Shown one piece after another: positions 8,580 to 17,758 of a stretch of 64,000 nt of DNA (position 1 is the first letter of the stretch; the number at the start of each line of letters is the position of its first letter). Made by a program: the position numbers and the translations under genes. The notes below the pieces were generated by a model. The model ran no database searches and was not told where the DNA came from. It saw only the letters and a list, made by a program, of their open reading frames with translations. Source of the DNA: Myxococcus guangdongensis (GTDB lineage: Bacteria; Myxococcota; Myxococcia; Myxococcales; Myxococcaceae); NCBI RefSeq assembly GCF_024198255.1, contig NZ_JAJVKW010000013.1:248001-312000 (forward strand), in the 5' to 3' direction.

Positions 8580-9185
8580 TTACATCCGTTCGCCTGGGAG
8601 CTGACTGGCCTGCTTCACCCAGGAGACGAAGCGGGCCTCGTCGAACGCGTCGCCCTCGCGGATGTCGAGGTAGCGCGTGTCCTGGCTCTTCGACTCACCC
8701 GGAGGCACGGGACGCAACGACGTGCCCCGGAAGAAGGCCACCTTGATGTACTTCGCGAAGCAGTGGATGCCGAGGAACCAGCCCTGCCCCTCGACGCCGT
8801 ACATCGGCGAGTTCCACTTCACCGCCTTGGACACGCTCGGGACGGTGCGCGAGATGAGCGCGTCGAGACGGGCACCGACCTCGCGCTTCCAGCCCGGCAT
8901 CGCCGCGATGTAGGCCTGGATGGGCTCCTCACCGTAACCCTTCGCGATCTGCGGATTGCCCCCGGAGAGGAGGACTGGCGCCTTCGCCGGCGCCGAGGTC
9001 GCCTTGCGACCCGTCGTCTTCTTCTTCGTGGGCGCGGACGTCGCCTTGCGACCTGTGGCCTTCTTCGTCGTGGCCTTCTTCGCCGTGGGCGCGGACGTCA
9101 CCTTGCGACCTGTGGCCTTCTTCGCCGTGGTCTTCTTCGCCGTGGTCTTCTTCGCCGCGGGCTTCCGGGCCGTCTTGCCAACCAT
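8580..9185 (-). CDS. DUF1801 protein with N-terminal histone H1-like Lys/Ala tail
   Basis: A 201-residue protein from the ATG at 9185, which has AGGAG eight bases upstream; the frame stays open further upstream but without a better start. Residues 1-~70 are basic low-complexity repeats (PAAKKT, KKATGRK, GRKATSAP in near-tandem copies) like histone H1 or AlgP tails. Residues ~75-201 are a DUF1801 (YdhG-like) domain with PMYGVEGQGWFLGIHCFAKY and DTRYLDIREGD. The DUF1801 fold is small and of unknown function; the tail could bind DNA or polyphosphate (inference). It lies 49 bp downstream of a second DUF1801 gene and may be the last gene of the arsR operon. Confidence 0.85.
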   Translation of the reverse strand: MVGKTARKPAAKKTTAKKTTAKKATGRKVTSAPTAKKATTKKATGRKATSAPTKKKTTGRKATSAPAKAPVLLSGGNPQIAKGYGEEPIQAYIAAMPGWKREVGARLDALISRTVPSVSKAVKWNSPMYGVEGQGWFLGIHCFAKYIKVAFFRGTSLRPVPPGESKSQDTRYLDIREGDAFDEARFVSWVKQASQLPGERM

Positions 9186-9234
9186 GGTGCTCACTCCTGG
9201 ATGACGGGGATGGGGCGCCATCACGCCCCGAACC

Positions 9235-9762
9235 CTATCGCTTCTTCGCCTTCGCACCGCTGGGCGTCGCGACCTTCTTCACGGCGCTCTTCTTTCGCGC
9301 CACCGGGGCCTTCTTCACCGCCGCCGCCTTCTTCGCCACCGGCGCGGCCTTCTTCACCGCCGGGGCCTTCTTCTTCGCCGCGCCATTCAGGGCCACGGCG
9401 GCCTTCACCAGCGCCTTGAACGCGCTCGCGTCGACCTTCTCCCCTTCACGGATGTCGATGGCCCTGCGCGCGTTGCCTTCCAGGCTGGAGTTGAAGATGC
9501 CCGTCGGGTCGGGGACGTGGGCGCCCTTGATGAAGGTGAGCTTCACGACCTTCTTGTACGACTCCCCCGTCGTGACAATCCCGTTGTGAGACCACACCGG
9601 AATGCCCCACTTCCACTCCTCGGTCGTCTCCGGGACGGCCTCGAGAATCAGCTTCCGCATCCGCGCCAGGGTCTCCCCCCGCCAGTCCTCCAGGTCGAGG
9701 ATGCGCTGGTCGATGAGTCGCGACGCGACCTCCCCGCTCGCCTGCCCCTCTCCCTTCTTCAT
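9235..9762 (-). CDS. DUF1801 protein with C-terminal histone H1-like Lys/Ala tail
   Basis: A 175-residue protein from ATG 9762. Residues ~10-125 are a DUF1801 domain (EEWKWGIPVWSHNGIV, VKLTFIKGAHVPDP, RRAIDIREGEK). Residues ~128-175 are a Lys/Ala/Val/Pro tail (AAKKKAPAVKKAAPVAKKA and similar) resembling histone H1 tails. The neighbouring DUF1801 protein carries the same kind of tail at the opposite end. Its ATG overlaps the TGA of the DoxX gene (ATGA), so it is translationally coupled to the arsR-SRPBCC-DoxX operon. DUF1801 genes are often found with SRPBCC and ArsR genes; the biochemical role is unknown. Confidence 0.87.
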   Translation of the reverse strand: MKKGEGQASGEVASRLIDQRILDLEDWRGETLARMRKLILEAVPETTEEWKWGIPVWSHNGIVTTGESYKKVVKLTFIKGAHVPDPTGIFNSSLEGNARRAIDIREGEKVDASAFKALVKAAVALNGAAKKKAPAVKKAAPVAKKAAAVKKAPVARKKSAVKKVATPSGAKAKKR

Positions 9763-10172
9763 GAGTGACCTCCGGCCAGCACCGGCGCCTGGGCCGAGAC
9801 CGGCGCCGCCTGCAGACGGCGCCAGAAGAAGTACGACAACCCCCAGAGCACGCTGGTCCCCACCACCCAACCCCACGCCTCCGGACCATCCCCCACCGCG
9901 CGATGCGCGATGAACGCGGAGGCCAGGTTGATGGCGAACCCCGCGTAGGCCCACTCCTTGAGCCGCGCCGGCACGGGCGCGAGCAGCAGCAACACCCCGA
10001 CGAGCTTCGCCCACGACAGCTCCTGCCGGAAGTAGTCGGGGAAGCCCAGGTGGGTGAACGCCTCCGCCACCTGCGGCAGGCTCAGCTGCGCATACGCGGT
10101 GAAGCCGATCTGCAGGCAGAACACCGCGGTGACAACCCAGAAGCCGATGGTGATTCTCTTCGAGCGCGTCAT
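9759..10172 (-). CDS. DoxX-like integral membrane protein
   Basis: A 137-residue protein with four predicted membrane helices (beginning FWVVTAVFCLQIGFTAYAQL, then WAKLVGVLLLLAPV, a central YAGFAINLASAFIAH and a last WGWVVGTSVLWGLSYFFW). The FPDYF-x5-SWAKLVG stretch is typical of the DoxX-like family PF13564. These small inner-membrane proteins have poorly defined roles, sometimes in thiol redox or catabolite handling. Start and stop overlap the neighbouring genes by ATGA on both sides, showing tight coupling with the SRPBCC gene upstream and DUF1801 downstream. Confidence 0.85.
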   Translation of the reverse strand: MTRSKRITIGFWVVTAVFCLQIGFTAYAQLSLPQVAEAFTHLGFPDYFRQELSWAKLVGVLLLLAPVPARLKEWAYAGFAINLASAFIAHRAVGDGPEAWGWVVGTSVLWGLSYFFWRRLQAAPVSAQAPVLAGGHS

Positions 10173-10741
10173 GTTCCGCTCCTCGGGGAAGAAGGACGTC
10201 CAGGGACCTCGACTCCGAACTGCTCCGCGTACTCGGCGTGCAGCCGCTGCCAACCCTCGAACCGCATCGCCTCCGGGCCGACCAGGCGACCCAGCGGCTC
10301 GCCCGACAGCAGCCCCTCCAACACGTCGAAGCAGACGTGCCAGCCCGCAGCGCCCATCGCGATGAAGCCCCGGTGGATGTTGTGCCAGAGCGTCAGCCGC
10401 GTGCCGCCACTCTCGCGCGGCTCCAGCTCCCAGCGCACGTCGTTCCCACCCCAGGTGTACTCCAGCAGCTTCGGCGCCTCGGCCCGCTTCACCTGCGTCT
10501 CGGCGACGAGCGGCTTGGGCGCGCCCACCGTGGTGAGCATCGCGGTGCCCACCGCGCCCAGGCTCCGGTCCGAATCGAACGGCGCCCACTCCCGCAGCTG
10601 CTCGGGGTCCGTGAGCGCGTCCCAGACCTTCGCGGGCGGGTGGCGCAGGTCGCGCACGAGCACGAGCGTCCAGCGCTCGGCCTCCTTCTGGATGTGGGCT
10701 CCGGCCGCGCGGCCGGGCGTGTACTTCGCACGGTGAGTCAT
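10169..10741 (-). CDS. SRPBCC-domain protein (AHSA1/ActB-like)
   Basis: A 190-residue cytoplasmic protein. Residues ~20-165 show the START/SRPBCC pattern of the AHSA1 group: TLVLVRDLRHPPAKVWDALTD, REWAPFDSD near the N-terminus, then TWGGNDVRWELEP and GGTRLTLWHNI strands, with a C-terminal helix FEGWQRLHAEYAEQFG. Such domains bind hydrophobic ligands. ArsR-SRPBCC gene pairs are a common bacterial arrangement in which the regulator probably controls the ligand-binding protein. ATGA overlaps on both sides put it second in a four-gene coupled operon. The ligand is unknown. Confidence 0.88.
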   Translation of the reverse strand: MTHRAKYTPGRAAGAHIQKEAERWTLVLVRDLRHPPAKVWDALTDPEQLREWAPFDSDRSLGAVGTAMLTTVGAPKPLVAETQVKRAEAPKLLEYTWGGNDVRWELEPRESGGTRLTLWHNIHRGFIAMGAAGWHVCFDVLEGLLSGEPLGRLVGPEAMRFEGWQRLHAEYAEQFGVEVPGRPSSPRSGT

Positions 10742-11070
10742 CGCTTCTTTCCTTTGCTGGAGGTCTGCTCCATCCGGTCCAGATGGCGCTCGAGCGCGTC
10801 GACATGGGCCGTCCAGAAGCGACGGAACGGCGTCAGCCACTCGTCGACCTCCATGAGCGGCTCGGGCCGCAGCCGGTAGACGCGTCGCTGGGCCTCGACG
10901 CGGGACTCCACGAAGCCCGCCTCACGCAGCACCCGCAGGTGCTTGGACACCGAGGGCTGCGACATCCGCAGCTCCCGCTCGATCTCACCGACGGAGCACT
11001 CCGACGCAGCCAGCAGGCTGAGGATGCTCCTCCGGTTGGGCTCCGCGATGATTCCGAACGAGGATTCCAT
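10738..11070 (-). CDS. ArsR-family winged-helix repressor
   Basis: A 110-residue regulator: AEPNRRSILSLLAASECSVGEIERELRMSQPSVSKHLRVLREAGFVESRVEAQRR is the ArsR winged helix, with Q-P-S-V-S-K-H-L-R-V-L as recognition helix. No metal-binding cysteine pair of the ELCVC kind is present, so it likely senses something other than a heavy metal. It leads the SRPBCC-DoxX-DUF1801 operon and probably represses it. No Shine-Dalgarno precedes the ATG; instead a promoter -10 hexamer ends 6 bases before it, suggesting a leaderless transcript. Confidence 0.9.
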   Translation of the reverse strand: MESSFGIIAEPNRRSILSLLAASECSVGEIERELRMSQPSVSKHLRVLREAGFVESRVEAQRRVYRLRPEPLMEVDEWLTPFRRFWTAHVDALERHLDRMEQTSSKGKKR

Positions 11071-11076
11071 GCCGGA

Positions 11077-11106
11077 TATATACCCATCGATTCATATACC
11101 CGTCAA
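11077..11106 (-). promoter_or_regulatory. sigma-70-type promoter of the arsR operon, likely leaderless
   Basis: On the minus strand, TTGACG (11106-11101) is followed after 18 bases by TATATA (11082-11077), or after 17 by GTATAT. Only six bases separate TATATA from the ArsR start codon, so transcription would begin at or next to the A of the ATG. The local sequence is far more AT-rich than its surroundings. Confidence 0.65.
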
Positions 11107-11115
11107 GGCATATAC
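11078..11115. promoter_or_regulatory. three 16-bp-spaced ATATAC repeats, probable ArsR operator
   Basis: ATATAC occurs at 11078, 11094 and 11110, exactly 16 bp apart, the first two extending as ATATACCC[A/G]TC. The array covers the arsR -35 and -10 region, a good place for autorepression. A partial dyad TGACAGG-A-CCTTGTCA follows at 11123-11138 toward the divergent AraC gene. Confidence 0.5.
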
Positions 11116-11195
11116 TAAAATATGACAGGACCTTGTCAGGAGAGGCTCGGGTTTGGGCTTCGGGTTGCCGCTCGCGCGACGTAGCCTCCGGCGCC

Positions 11196-11639
11196 ATGGC
11201 CACCCCAGATGACGTGGCGTGCGAGCTCGCGGAGCTCGTGCGACTGCGGCGCGCCCGAGACCTCATGGACCGTGAGTTCGACAGTCCACTCACCGTGGAG
11301 TCGGTGGCCCGGGAGGCCGCCATGTCTCCGGCCCACTTCTCACGCCGCTTCCGGAAGGAATACGGCGAGAGCCCCTACGCCTACCTGATGACCCGGCGCA
11401 TCGAGCGCGCCATGGCGCTCTTGCGGCGCGGGGACCAGAGCGTCACCGACGTGTGCATGGCGGTGGGCTGCTCCTCGCTGGGCTCGTTCAGCGCGAGCTT
11501 CACCCGGCTGGTGGGCATGCCGCCGTCGGACTACCGCGCGAAGGAGCACACCGAGGACCAGGTGCTGCCCGCCTGCATCCAGAAGGAGCGGACGCGCCCG
11601 CGCCGAGCAGGATTCGAGAAGCACCCTCCCACCCGTTGA
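11196..11639 (+). CDS. small AraC-family transcriptional regulator
   Basis: A 147-residue protein made almost entirely of the two AraC/XylS helix-turn-helices: DLMDREFDSPLTVESVAREA, MSPAHFSRRFRKEYGESPYAYL, RRIERAMALLRRGD, and SVTDVCMAVGCSSLGSFSASF leading into F-x-R-x-x-G-x-x-P-S-x-Y-R. It has no separate effector domain, only a basic C-terminal tail. The ATG at 11196 was preferred because upstream sequence does not look coding and overlaps the divergent arsR promoter. It precedes the VOC gene by 14 bp, so the two probably form an operon and the regulator may sense the VOC substrate. Confidence 0.88.
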   Translation: MATPDDVACELAELVRLRRARDLMDREFDSPLTVESVAREAAMSPAHFSRRFRKEYGESPYAYLMTRRIERAMALLRRGDQSVTDVCMAVGCSSLGSFSASFTRLVGMPPSDYRAKEHTEDQVLPACIQKERTRPRRAGFEKHPPTR

Positions 11640-11653
11640 CCCACAGTGGAGCC

Positions 11654-12055
11654 ATGACCCTCAAGCTCACGACCGTTCACCTGATTGTCGACGACCCGGA
11701 CAAGGCGCTGCCGTTCTACCGCGACCTGCTGGGCCTGAAGCTCATCGGCGATGTCTCCCACGAGGCGTTCCGGTGGCTCACCCTCTCCCCTCCCGCGCAG
11801 CCGGACATCCAGGTCGTCCTGAGCCAGCCGCACGCCGGGCGCACGAAGGAGGATGGTGACGCCATCGCGCGCCTGCTCGCCAAGGGCACGCTGGGCGGCG
11901 CGCTCTTCAGCAGCAAGAACCTCACGGAGACCTTCGAGAAGCTGCGCGCCTCGGGTGCGGACGTGGTGCAGGAGCCCACGAACCAGCCTTGGGGCGTGCG
12001 CGACTGCGCCGTGAGAGACCCCGCCGGCAACCTCATCCGCATCAGCCAGGGCTGA
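11654..12055 (+). CDS. VOC-family (glyoxalase/bleomycin-resistance fold) protein
   Basis: A 133-residue protein with the paired beta-alpha-beta-beta-beta units of the vicinal oxygen chelate fold: VHLIVDDPDKALPFYRDLLG in the first half and a terminal CAVRDPAGNLIRISQ in the second. The N-terminal histidine of VHLIV is a likely metal ligand, but the usual C-terminal glutamate (GNxIE) is replaced by arginine, so metal binding may be lost or altered. VOC proteins include glyoxalases, dioxygenases and antibiotic-binding proteins. It follows the AraC regulator closely and precedes a UvrA-like gene of a type linked to drug resistance. Confidence 0.87.
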   Translation: MTLKLTTVHLIVDDPDKALPFYRDLLGLKLIGDVSHEAFRWLTLSPPAQPDIQVVLSQPHAGRTKEDGDAIARLLAKGTLGGALFSSKNLTETFEKLRASGADVVQEPTNQPWGVRDCAVRDPAGNLIRISQG

Positions 12056-12115
12056 CCGAGCCCGCGCGCCCCTGTCGTCCCCACACCCCACCCGTTCGCC
12101 GTCGGTGCCCCTGTC

Positions 12116-14542
<2,427 letters not shown>

Positions 14543-14557
14543 TCGCTGACGCCCACG

Positions 14558-14595
14558 AAGGCTCCGTGCTCCCGACGTGAGGGACACGGAGCCTT
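14558..14595. terminator. bidirectional terminator between UvrA-like and RidA-like genes
   Basis: AAGGCTCCGTG and CACGGAGCCTT form a perfect 11-bp stem, with a further TCCC/GGGA pairing inside the loop. It lies between convergent genes and can serve both. Confidence 0.75.
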
Positions 14596-14620
14596 GCGCT
14601 CCGGAGCCAGCGGTCACGGC

Positions 14621-15025
14621 TCAGGGCAGGACGGCGGTGGCTTCCACCTCCACGAGGATGTCCGGCTCGAAGAGCACGCTGACGCCAATCAACGAGGCCG
14701 GCGCCGGGACGAACTTCAGCTCTTGTGCGACCTGCTGAACGCCCGCGCCGAAAGCGGAGAGCTGCTCGGGCTTCCAGCCGACCACGTAGAACCTCAAGCG
14801 GACGACGTCGCTGAACGTGGCGCCCGCCGCCGCGAGCGCGATGCCGACATTGCGCAGCGACTGCGCCACCTGTCCCGCCAGGTCTCCTCGCGCGACGAGC
14901 TTCCCCTCGGCGTCGTAGGCGACCTGGCCGGCGATGTGGACCTGCCGGGTGCCCGTGGCGATGGACACCTGGTGGTACATCTCCGGCTTCATCATTCCAT
15001 CGGGATTGAGCAGCGTGACGGGCAT
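14621..15025 (-). CDS. RidA-family protein (YjgF/YER057c/UK114)
   Basis: A 134-residue RidA-fold protein with VHIAGQVAYDAEGKLVARGDLAGQ, a central AAAGATFSDVVRLRFYVV and terminal DILVEVEATAVL, all typical. RidA enzymes hydrolyse reactive enamine/imine intermediates from PLP enzymes. The arginine that contacts the substrate in true RidA appears replaced (PASLIGV where PARTLVGV-like sequence is common), so it may belong to an Rid subgroup without that activity. AGGAGA precedes the ATG. It diverges from a LysR gene 101 bp away, the usual arrangement for a LysR-regulated target. Confidence 0.85.
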   Translation of the reverse strand: MPVTLLNPDGMMKPEMYHQVSIATGTRQVHIAGQVAYDAEGKLVARGDLAGQVAQSLRNVGIALAAAGATFSDVVRLRFYVVGWKPEQLSAFGAGVQQVAQELKFVPAPASLIGVSVLFEPDILVEVEATAVLP

Positions 15026-15126
15026 GGGGTTCTCCTGTGAGTGGTGAAGTTCATACCCCTATACCGGCAGGATTGACGAACGGCATTCCCCACTCCAGCG
15101 ATGGGCTCGCTACAATCACGAAGCCC

Positions 15127-16032
15127 ATGAAGCGCGCCAGCCTCGACGAAATCCTCGCCTTCATGGCCGTCGTGGACGCGGGCAGCTTCGTCGCGGGGGG
15201 ACGGGCCATCGGCCTGACGCGCTCGGCCGCGGGCAAGGCGCTGGCCCGGCTGGAGTCACGGCTCGGGGTGCGCCTGCTCCACCGCACCACGCGCCACGTG
15301 AGCCTCACCGACGACGGCCGCGTCTTCCATGAGCACTGCCTGCAGGTCCTCGCCGCACTGGACGAAGCGGAGGCCAGCGTCGGCCAGCACACGGGGACTC
15401 CGCGCGGCGTCCTGCGCCTCACCGTGCCCGACGCGTTCGGCCGACTGCTGGTGCTCCCCGTGCTGCGGGACTACCTGCGAATGTGGCCCGAGGTGCAGGC
15501 GGAGGTGAGCTTCAGCGACCGCGTCGCGGACGTCATCGAGGAGGGCTACGACCTCGCCGTGCGCATCCAGGCGACGCATACGGACACGCGCCTGGTCTCC
15601 CGGCTCGTGGCCCAGTACCCCGCCATCCTCTGCGCCTCCCCCACCTACCTCGCGGCGCGGGGCGAGCCTCGGACGCTGGAGGAGTTGGCGGGCCATGACT
15701 GCCTGTTCTTCAGCAGCCGCGCGCGCAGACAGCGTTGGCGCCTGCGCGAGCACGGGGGCGCCTGGGTCCACGTGGAGGGACGCAGCCGCCTCCGGCTCGA
15801 CAGCGGCGAGGCGCTGCGTGACGCCGCGGTCGCCGGGATGGGCATCGCGTTCCTGCCTGGCTTCCTCGTCGACGCGGACCTGGCGCGAGGACGTCTCCGG
15901 GCGCTGCTGCCCTCCGTGGAGACGGGCACAGTGCGCATCACCGCGCTCTACCCGAGCAAGACGCACCTGCCCGCCAAGGTGCGGTGCCTCATCGACCTGA
16001 TGGTCGAGCGCTGGAAGCCGAAGTCCCGCTGA
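15127..16032 (+). CDS. LysR-family transcriptional regulator
   Basis: A 301-residue LysR regulator: the N-terminal winged helix LDEILAFMAVVDAGSFVAGGRAIGLTRSAAGKALARLESRLGVRLLHRTTR, then a periplasmic-binding-protein-like effector domain (residues ~90-290) with PAILCASPTYLAARGEP and DAAVAGMGIAFLPGFLV. It is most like the CrgA/DmlR subgroup. ATG 15127 was chosen because it starts just before the HTH; a TACAAT hexamer lies 10 bases upstream and no Shine-Dalgarno is evident. It probably controls the divergent RidA-family gene and itself. Confidence 0.92.
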   Translation: MKRASLDEILAFMAVVDAGSFVAGGRAIGLTRSAAGKALARLESRLGVRLLHRTTRHVSLTDDGRVFHEHCLQVLAALDEAEASVGQHTGTPRGVLRLTVPDAFGRLLVLPVLRDYLRMWPEVQAEVSFSDRVADVIEEGYDLAVRIQATHTDTRLVSRLVAQYPAILCASPTYLAARGEPRTLEELAGHDCLFFSSRARRQRWRLREHGGAWVHVEGRSRLRLDSGEALRDAAVAGMGIAFLPGFLVDADLARGRLRALLPSVETGTVRITALYPSKTHLPAKVRCLIDLMVERWKPKSR

Positions 16033-16052
16033 CGGCTCCGGCCCACAGCGCC

Positions 16053-16298
16053 TCAGCGTGGAGCGCAGCCCTCCGGCTTGAACACCCGCACCGTGGACGC
16101 GGGGAACATGGCGAGCTTGTTGGCGGGCCGGCGCGGACGCGGCGTGAAGCCACCACCGCAGTTGGGGCAGATGCCCTTCAAGCGCTCCGTCACGCAGTCC
16201 GCGCAGAACGTGCACTCGAAGGTGCAGATGAACGCGTCCGGAGCGTCGGGCGGCAGGTCACGGTCACAACACTCACAGCCGGGGCGCAGTTGCAGCAC
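16053..16298 (-). CDS. DUF1272 zinc-finger-like small protein
   Basis: An 81-residue cysteine-rich protein starting at GTG 16298 behind an AGGAGG ribosome-binding site. It has the DUF1272 pattern: CECC near the N-terminus, then FICTFECTFCADC and ICPNCGG, nine cysteines fit for two zinc sites in a treble-clef or RING-like arrangement. Family function is unknown. It converges with the LysR gene and diverges from the MerR gene, so it is probably a stand-alone gene. Confidence 0.88.
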   Translation of the reverse strand: MLQLRPGCECCDRDLPPDAPDAFICTFECTFCADCVTERLKGICPNCGGGFTPRPRRPANKLAMFPASTVRVFKPEGCAPR

Positions 16299-16398
16299 GC
16301 GGGAACCTCCTGGGCGTCTGGGCCGAACGAACCACGGCGAGGCGGCCAGCGCAACCTCCCCTCCAGCACAAAGCTCCTCGGCCCGTTAACAGGAGGCC

Positions 16399-16430
16399 TT
16401 GACCTTGCCACTGGTGTCAGGGGCTAGCGT
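16399..16430 (+). promoter_or_regulatory. MerR-type promoter with dyad between -35 and -10
   Basis: TTGACC (16399-16404) and a weak -10, CTAGCG or TAGCGT (16424-16430), are separated by 19-20 bp, longer than optimal, as in MerR-controlled promoters. The spacer holds CCTTGCCAC-TG-GTGTCAGGG, an inverted repeat matching at 7 of 9 positions. This is a typical autoregulated MerR-family operator. Confidence 0.65.
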
Positions 16431-16449
16431 TCGAGTCCAGGAGAGCCGG

Positions 16450-16815
16450 ATGAACATCGGAGAACTCGCCCGTCGCACGGGCTGCAGCGCGCGCTCCATC
16501 CGCCACTACGAGAAGGCGGGGCTGCTCGCGTCGAGTCGCCGGGCCAACGGCTACCGGGACTTCGATGCGGACGCGGTGTCCCAGGTGATTCAGGTGGCCC
16601 ACTTCATCCGGCAGGGCTTCGCGCTCGTGGACATCTCCACCTTTCCGCCCTGCATGCTCCGTGAAATCACGGCCGCCATCTGTCCGCGAGCGCTCGAGCT
16701 CCACCTCGCGCGACTGGCGGAGCTCGACCAACAACTCCGCACGCTCTCGGAGCGCCGGGAGCGGCTCGCCAGCGCGCTCGGCGCCAACGTCCGGCCCGTG
16801 CGCGCCATCAAGTGA
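16450..16815 (+). CDS. MerR-family transcriptional regulator
   Basis: A 121-residue MerR protein: MNIGELARRTGCSARSIRHYE and GLLASSRRANGYRDFD form the winged helix, followed by a dimerisation helix LELHLARLAELDQQLRTLSERRERLASAL. Two cysteines in FPPCMLREITAAICP lie before the coiled coil, where metal or redox sensors keep ligands, but the pattern does not match CueR, ZntR or SoxR exactly. It is preceded by a promoter with the long spacer that MerR proteins twist open, and is followed after 7 bp by the alpha/beta hydrolase gene, its likely co-regulated partner. Confidence 0.9.
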   Translation: MNIGELARRTGCSARSIRHYEKAGLLASSRRANGYRDFDADAVSQVIQVAHFIRQGFALVDISTFPPCMLREITAAICPRALELHLARLAELDQQLRTLSERRERLASALGANVRPVRAIK

Positions 16816-16822
16816 GGAACCC

Positions 16823-17752
16823 ATGAATCGTCGCGACCTGATGAAGACCGCCCTCGCGGGGGCGGGGATGCTCCCGCTGCGAGGTGCCCTCGCCGCTTCG
16901 ACCGAGCGGGGCAAGCGTCCGCATCGCACCTTCCTGCTGGTGCACGGCGCCTGGCACAACGCCCTCCACTGGGCGCGTGTCACCGAGGCGCTCGTCGCCC
17001 GGGGCCACCGCGTCGTGGCCATCGACCTGCCCGGTCATGGGCTCAACGCGCGCTTCCCCTCGAGCTACGTGGAAGGCGCCACGGCGCGCTTCCGTGAGGA
17101 GCGCTCGGCGCAGGCGGACATCACGCTGGAGGACTGCGCCACCGCCGTGGTCTCCGCGCTGGAGAAGCTGCGTCAGGGCGGCACGAAGCCCGTGCTCGTG
17201 GGGCACAGCGTGGGCGGCGCCGTCATCACCCGCGCGGCGGAGCTGGCGCCCCAGCTCATCGACCGGCTCGTCTACCTGAGCGCGTTCTGCCCCCTGAGAC
17301 TGGGGAGCGCCAGCGCCTACGGAGCGCTGCCCGAGGCGCGCACGGGCTATGGCGAGACGCTGTTCGTCGGGGACCCGGCGAAGCTGGGCGCGGTGCGCAT
17401 CAACCCGCGCGGCGATGCCGGATACCTGGAGGCCCTGCGCGCGGCGTACTACCAGGACGTGCCCACGGCGGGCTTCCTGCCCTTCGCGCTCAGCCTGACG
17501 CCCGACCTGCCCTTGTCGCTCTGGACCTCCAAGACGGGCGCGACGAAGGAGCGCTGGGGCCGGGTTCCTCGCGGCTACATCCGCTGCACCCAGGACCGCG
17601 CCCTCGCTCCGGCGCTCCAGGACCTGATGATTCGCGAGGCCGATGCCCTCACGCCGGGCAACGTCTTCACCGTCGAGTCCCTGGAGTCCTCCCACTCGCC
17701 GTTCGCATCCCAGCCGGAGGCGCTCGCCGGGCTCCTGGATGGCATGCGCTGA
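16823..17752 (+). CDS. exported alpha/beta hydrolase (twin-arginine signal)
   Basis: A 309-residue hydrolase. Residues 1-~25 contain R-R-D-L-M-K followed by a short hydrophobic stretch, a plausible Tat signal. The fold starts with FLLVHGAWHNALHW (oxyanion HG motif), the nucleophile elbow is G-H-S129-V-G-G, and a late SSHSPF histidine could complete the triad. It resembles the EstC/salicylate-esterase-like plant MES group of hydrolases. The substrate is unknown. It is co-transcribed with the MerR regulator upstream, so expression is likely inducible by a compound it helps to remove. Confidence 0.87.
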   Translation: MNRRDLMKTALAGAGMLPLRGALAASTERGKRPHRTFLLVHGAWHNALHWARVTEALVARGHRVVAIDLPGHGLNARFPSSYVEGATARFREERSAQADITLEDCATAVVSALEKLRQGGTKPVLVGHSVGGAVITRAAELAPQLIDRLVYLSAFCPLRLGSASAYGALPEARTGYGETLFVGDPAKLGAVRINPRGDAGYLEALRAAYYQDVPTAGFLPFALSLTPDLPLSLWTSKTGATKERWGRVPRGYIRCTQDRALAPALQDLMIREADALTPGNVFTVESLESSHSPFASQPEALAGLLDGMR

Positions 17753-17758
17753 CGCAGG

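Noticed and set aside
8990..9180. Tandem repeated DNA considered as a CRISPR-like or satellite array
   Set aside because: The repeats are in-frame codons for the Lys/Ala-rich tail of the DUF1801 protein, vary in length and have no spacers.
6945..9419. An 824-codon open frame on the plus strand antisense to the thioredoxin and DUF1801 genes
   Set aside because: It is Arg/Leu/His-rich with no recognisable domain, typical of a shadow frame in high-GC DNA; the opposite strand holds clear families.
15041..15126. A leaderless LysR transcript from TACAAT at 15111
   Set aside because: There is no matching -35 box at 16-19 bp, unlike the ArsR, MarR and TrmB cases.
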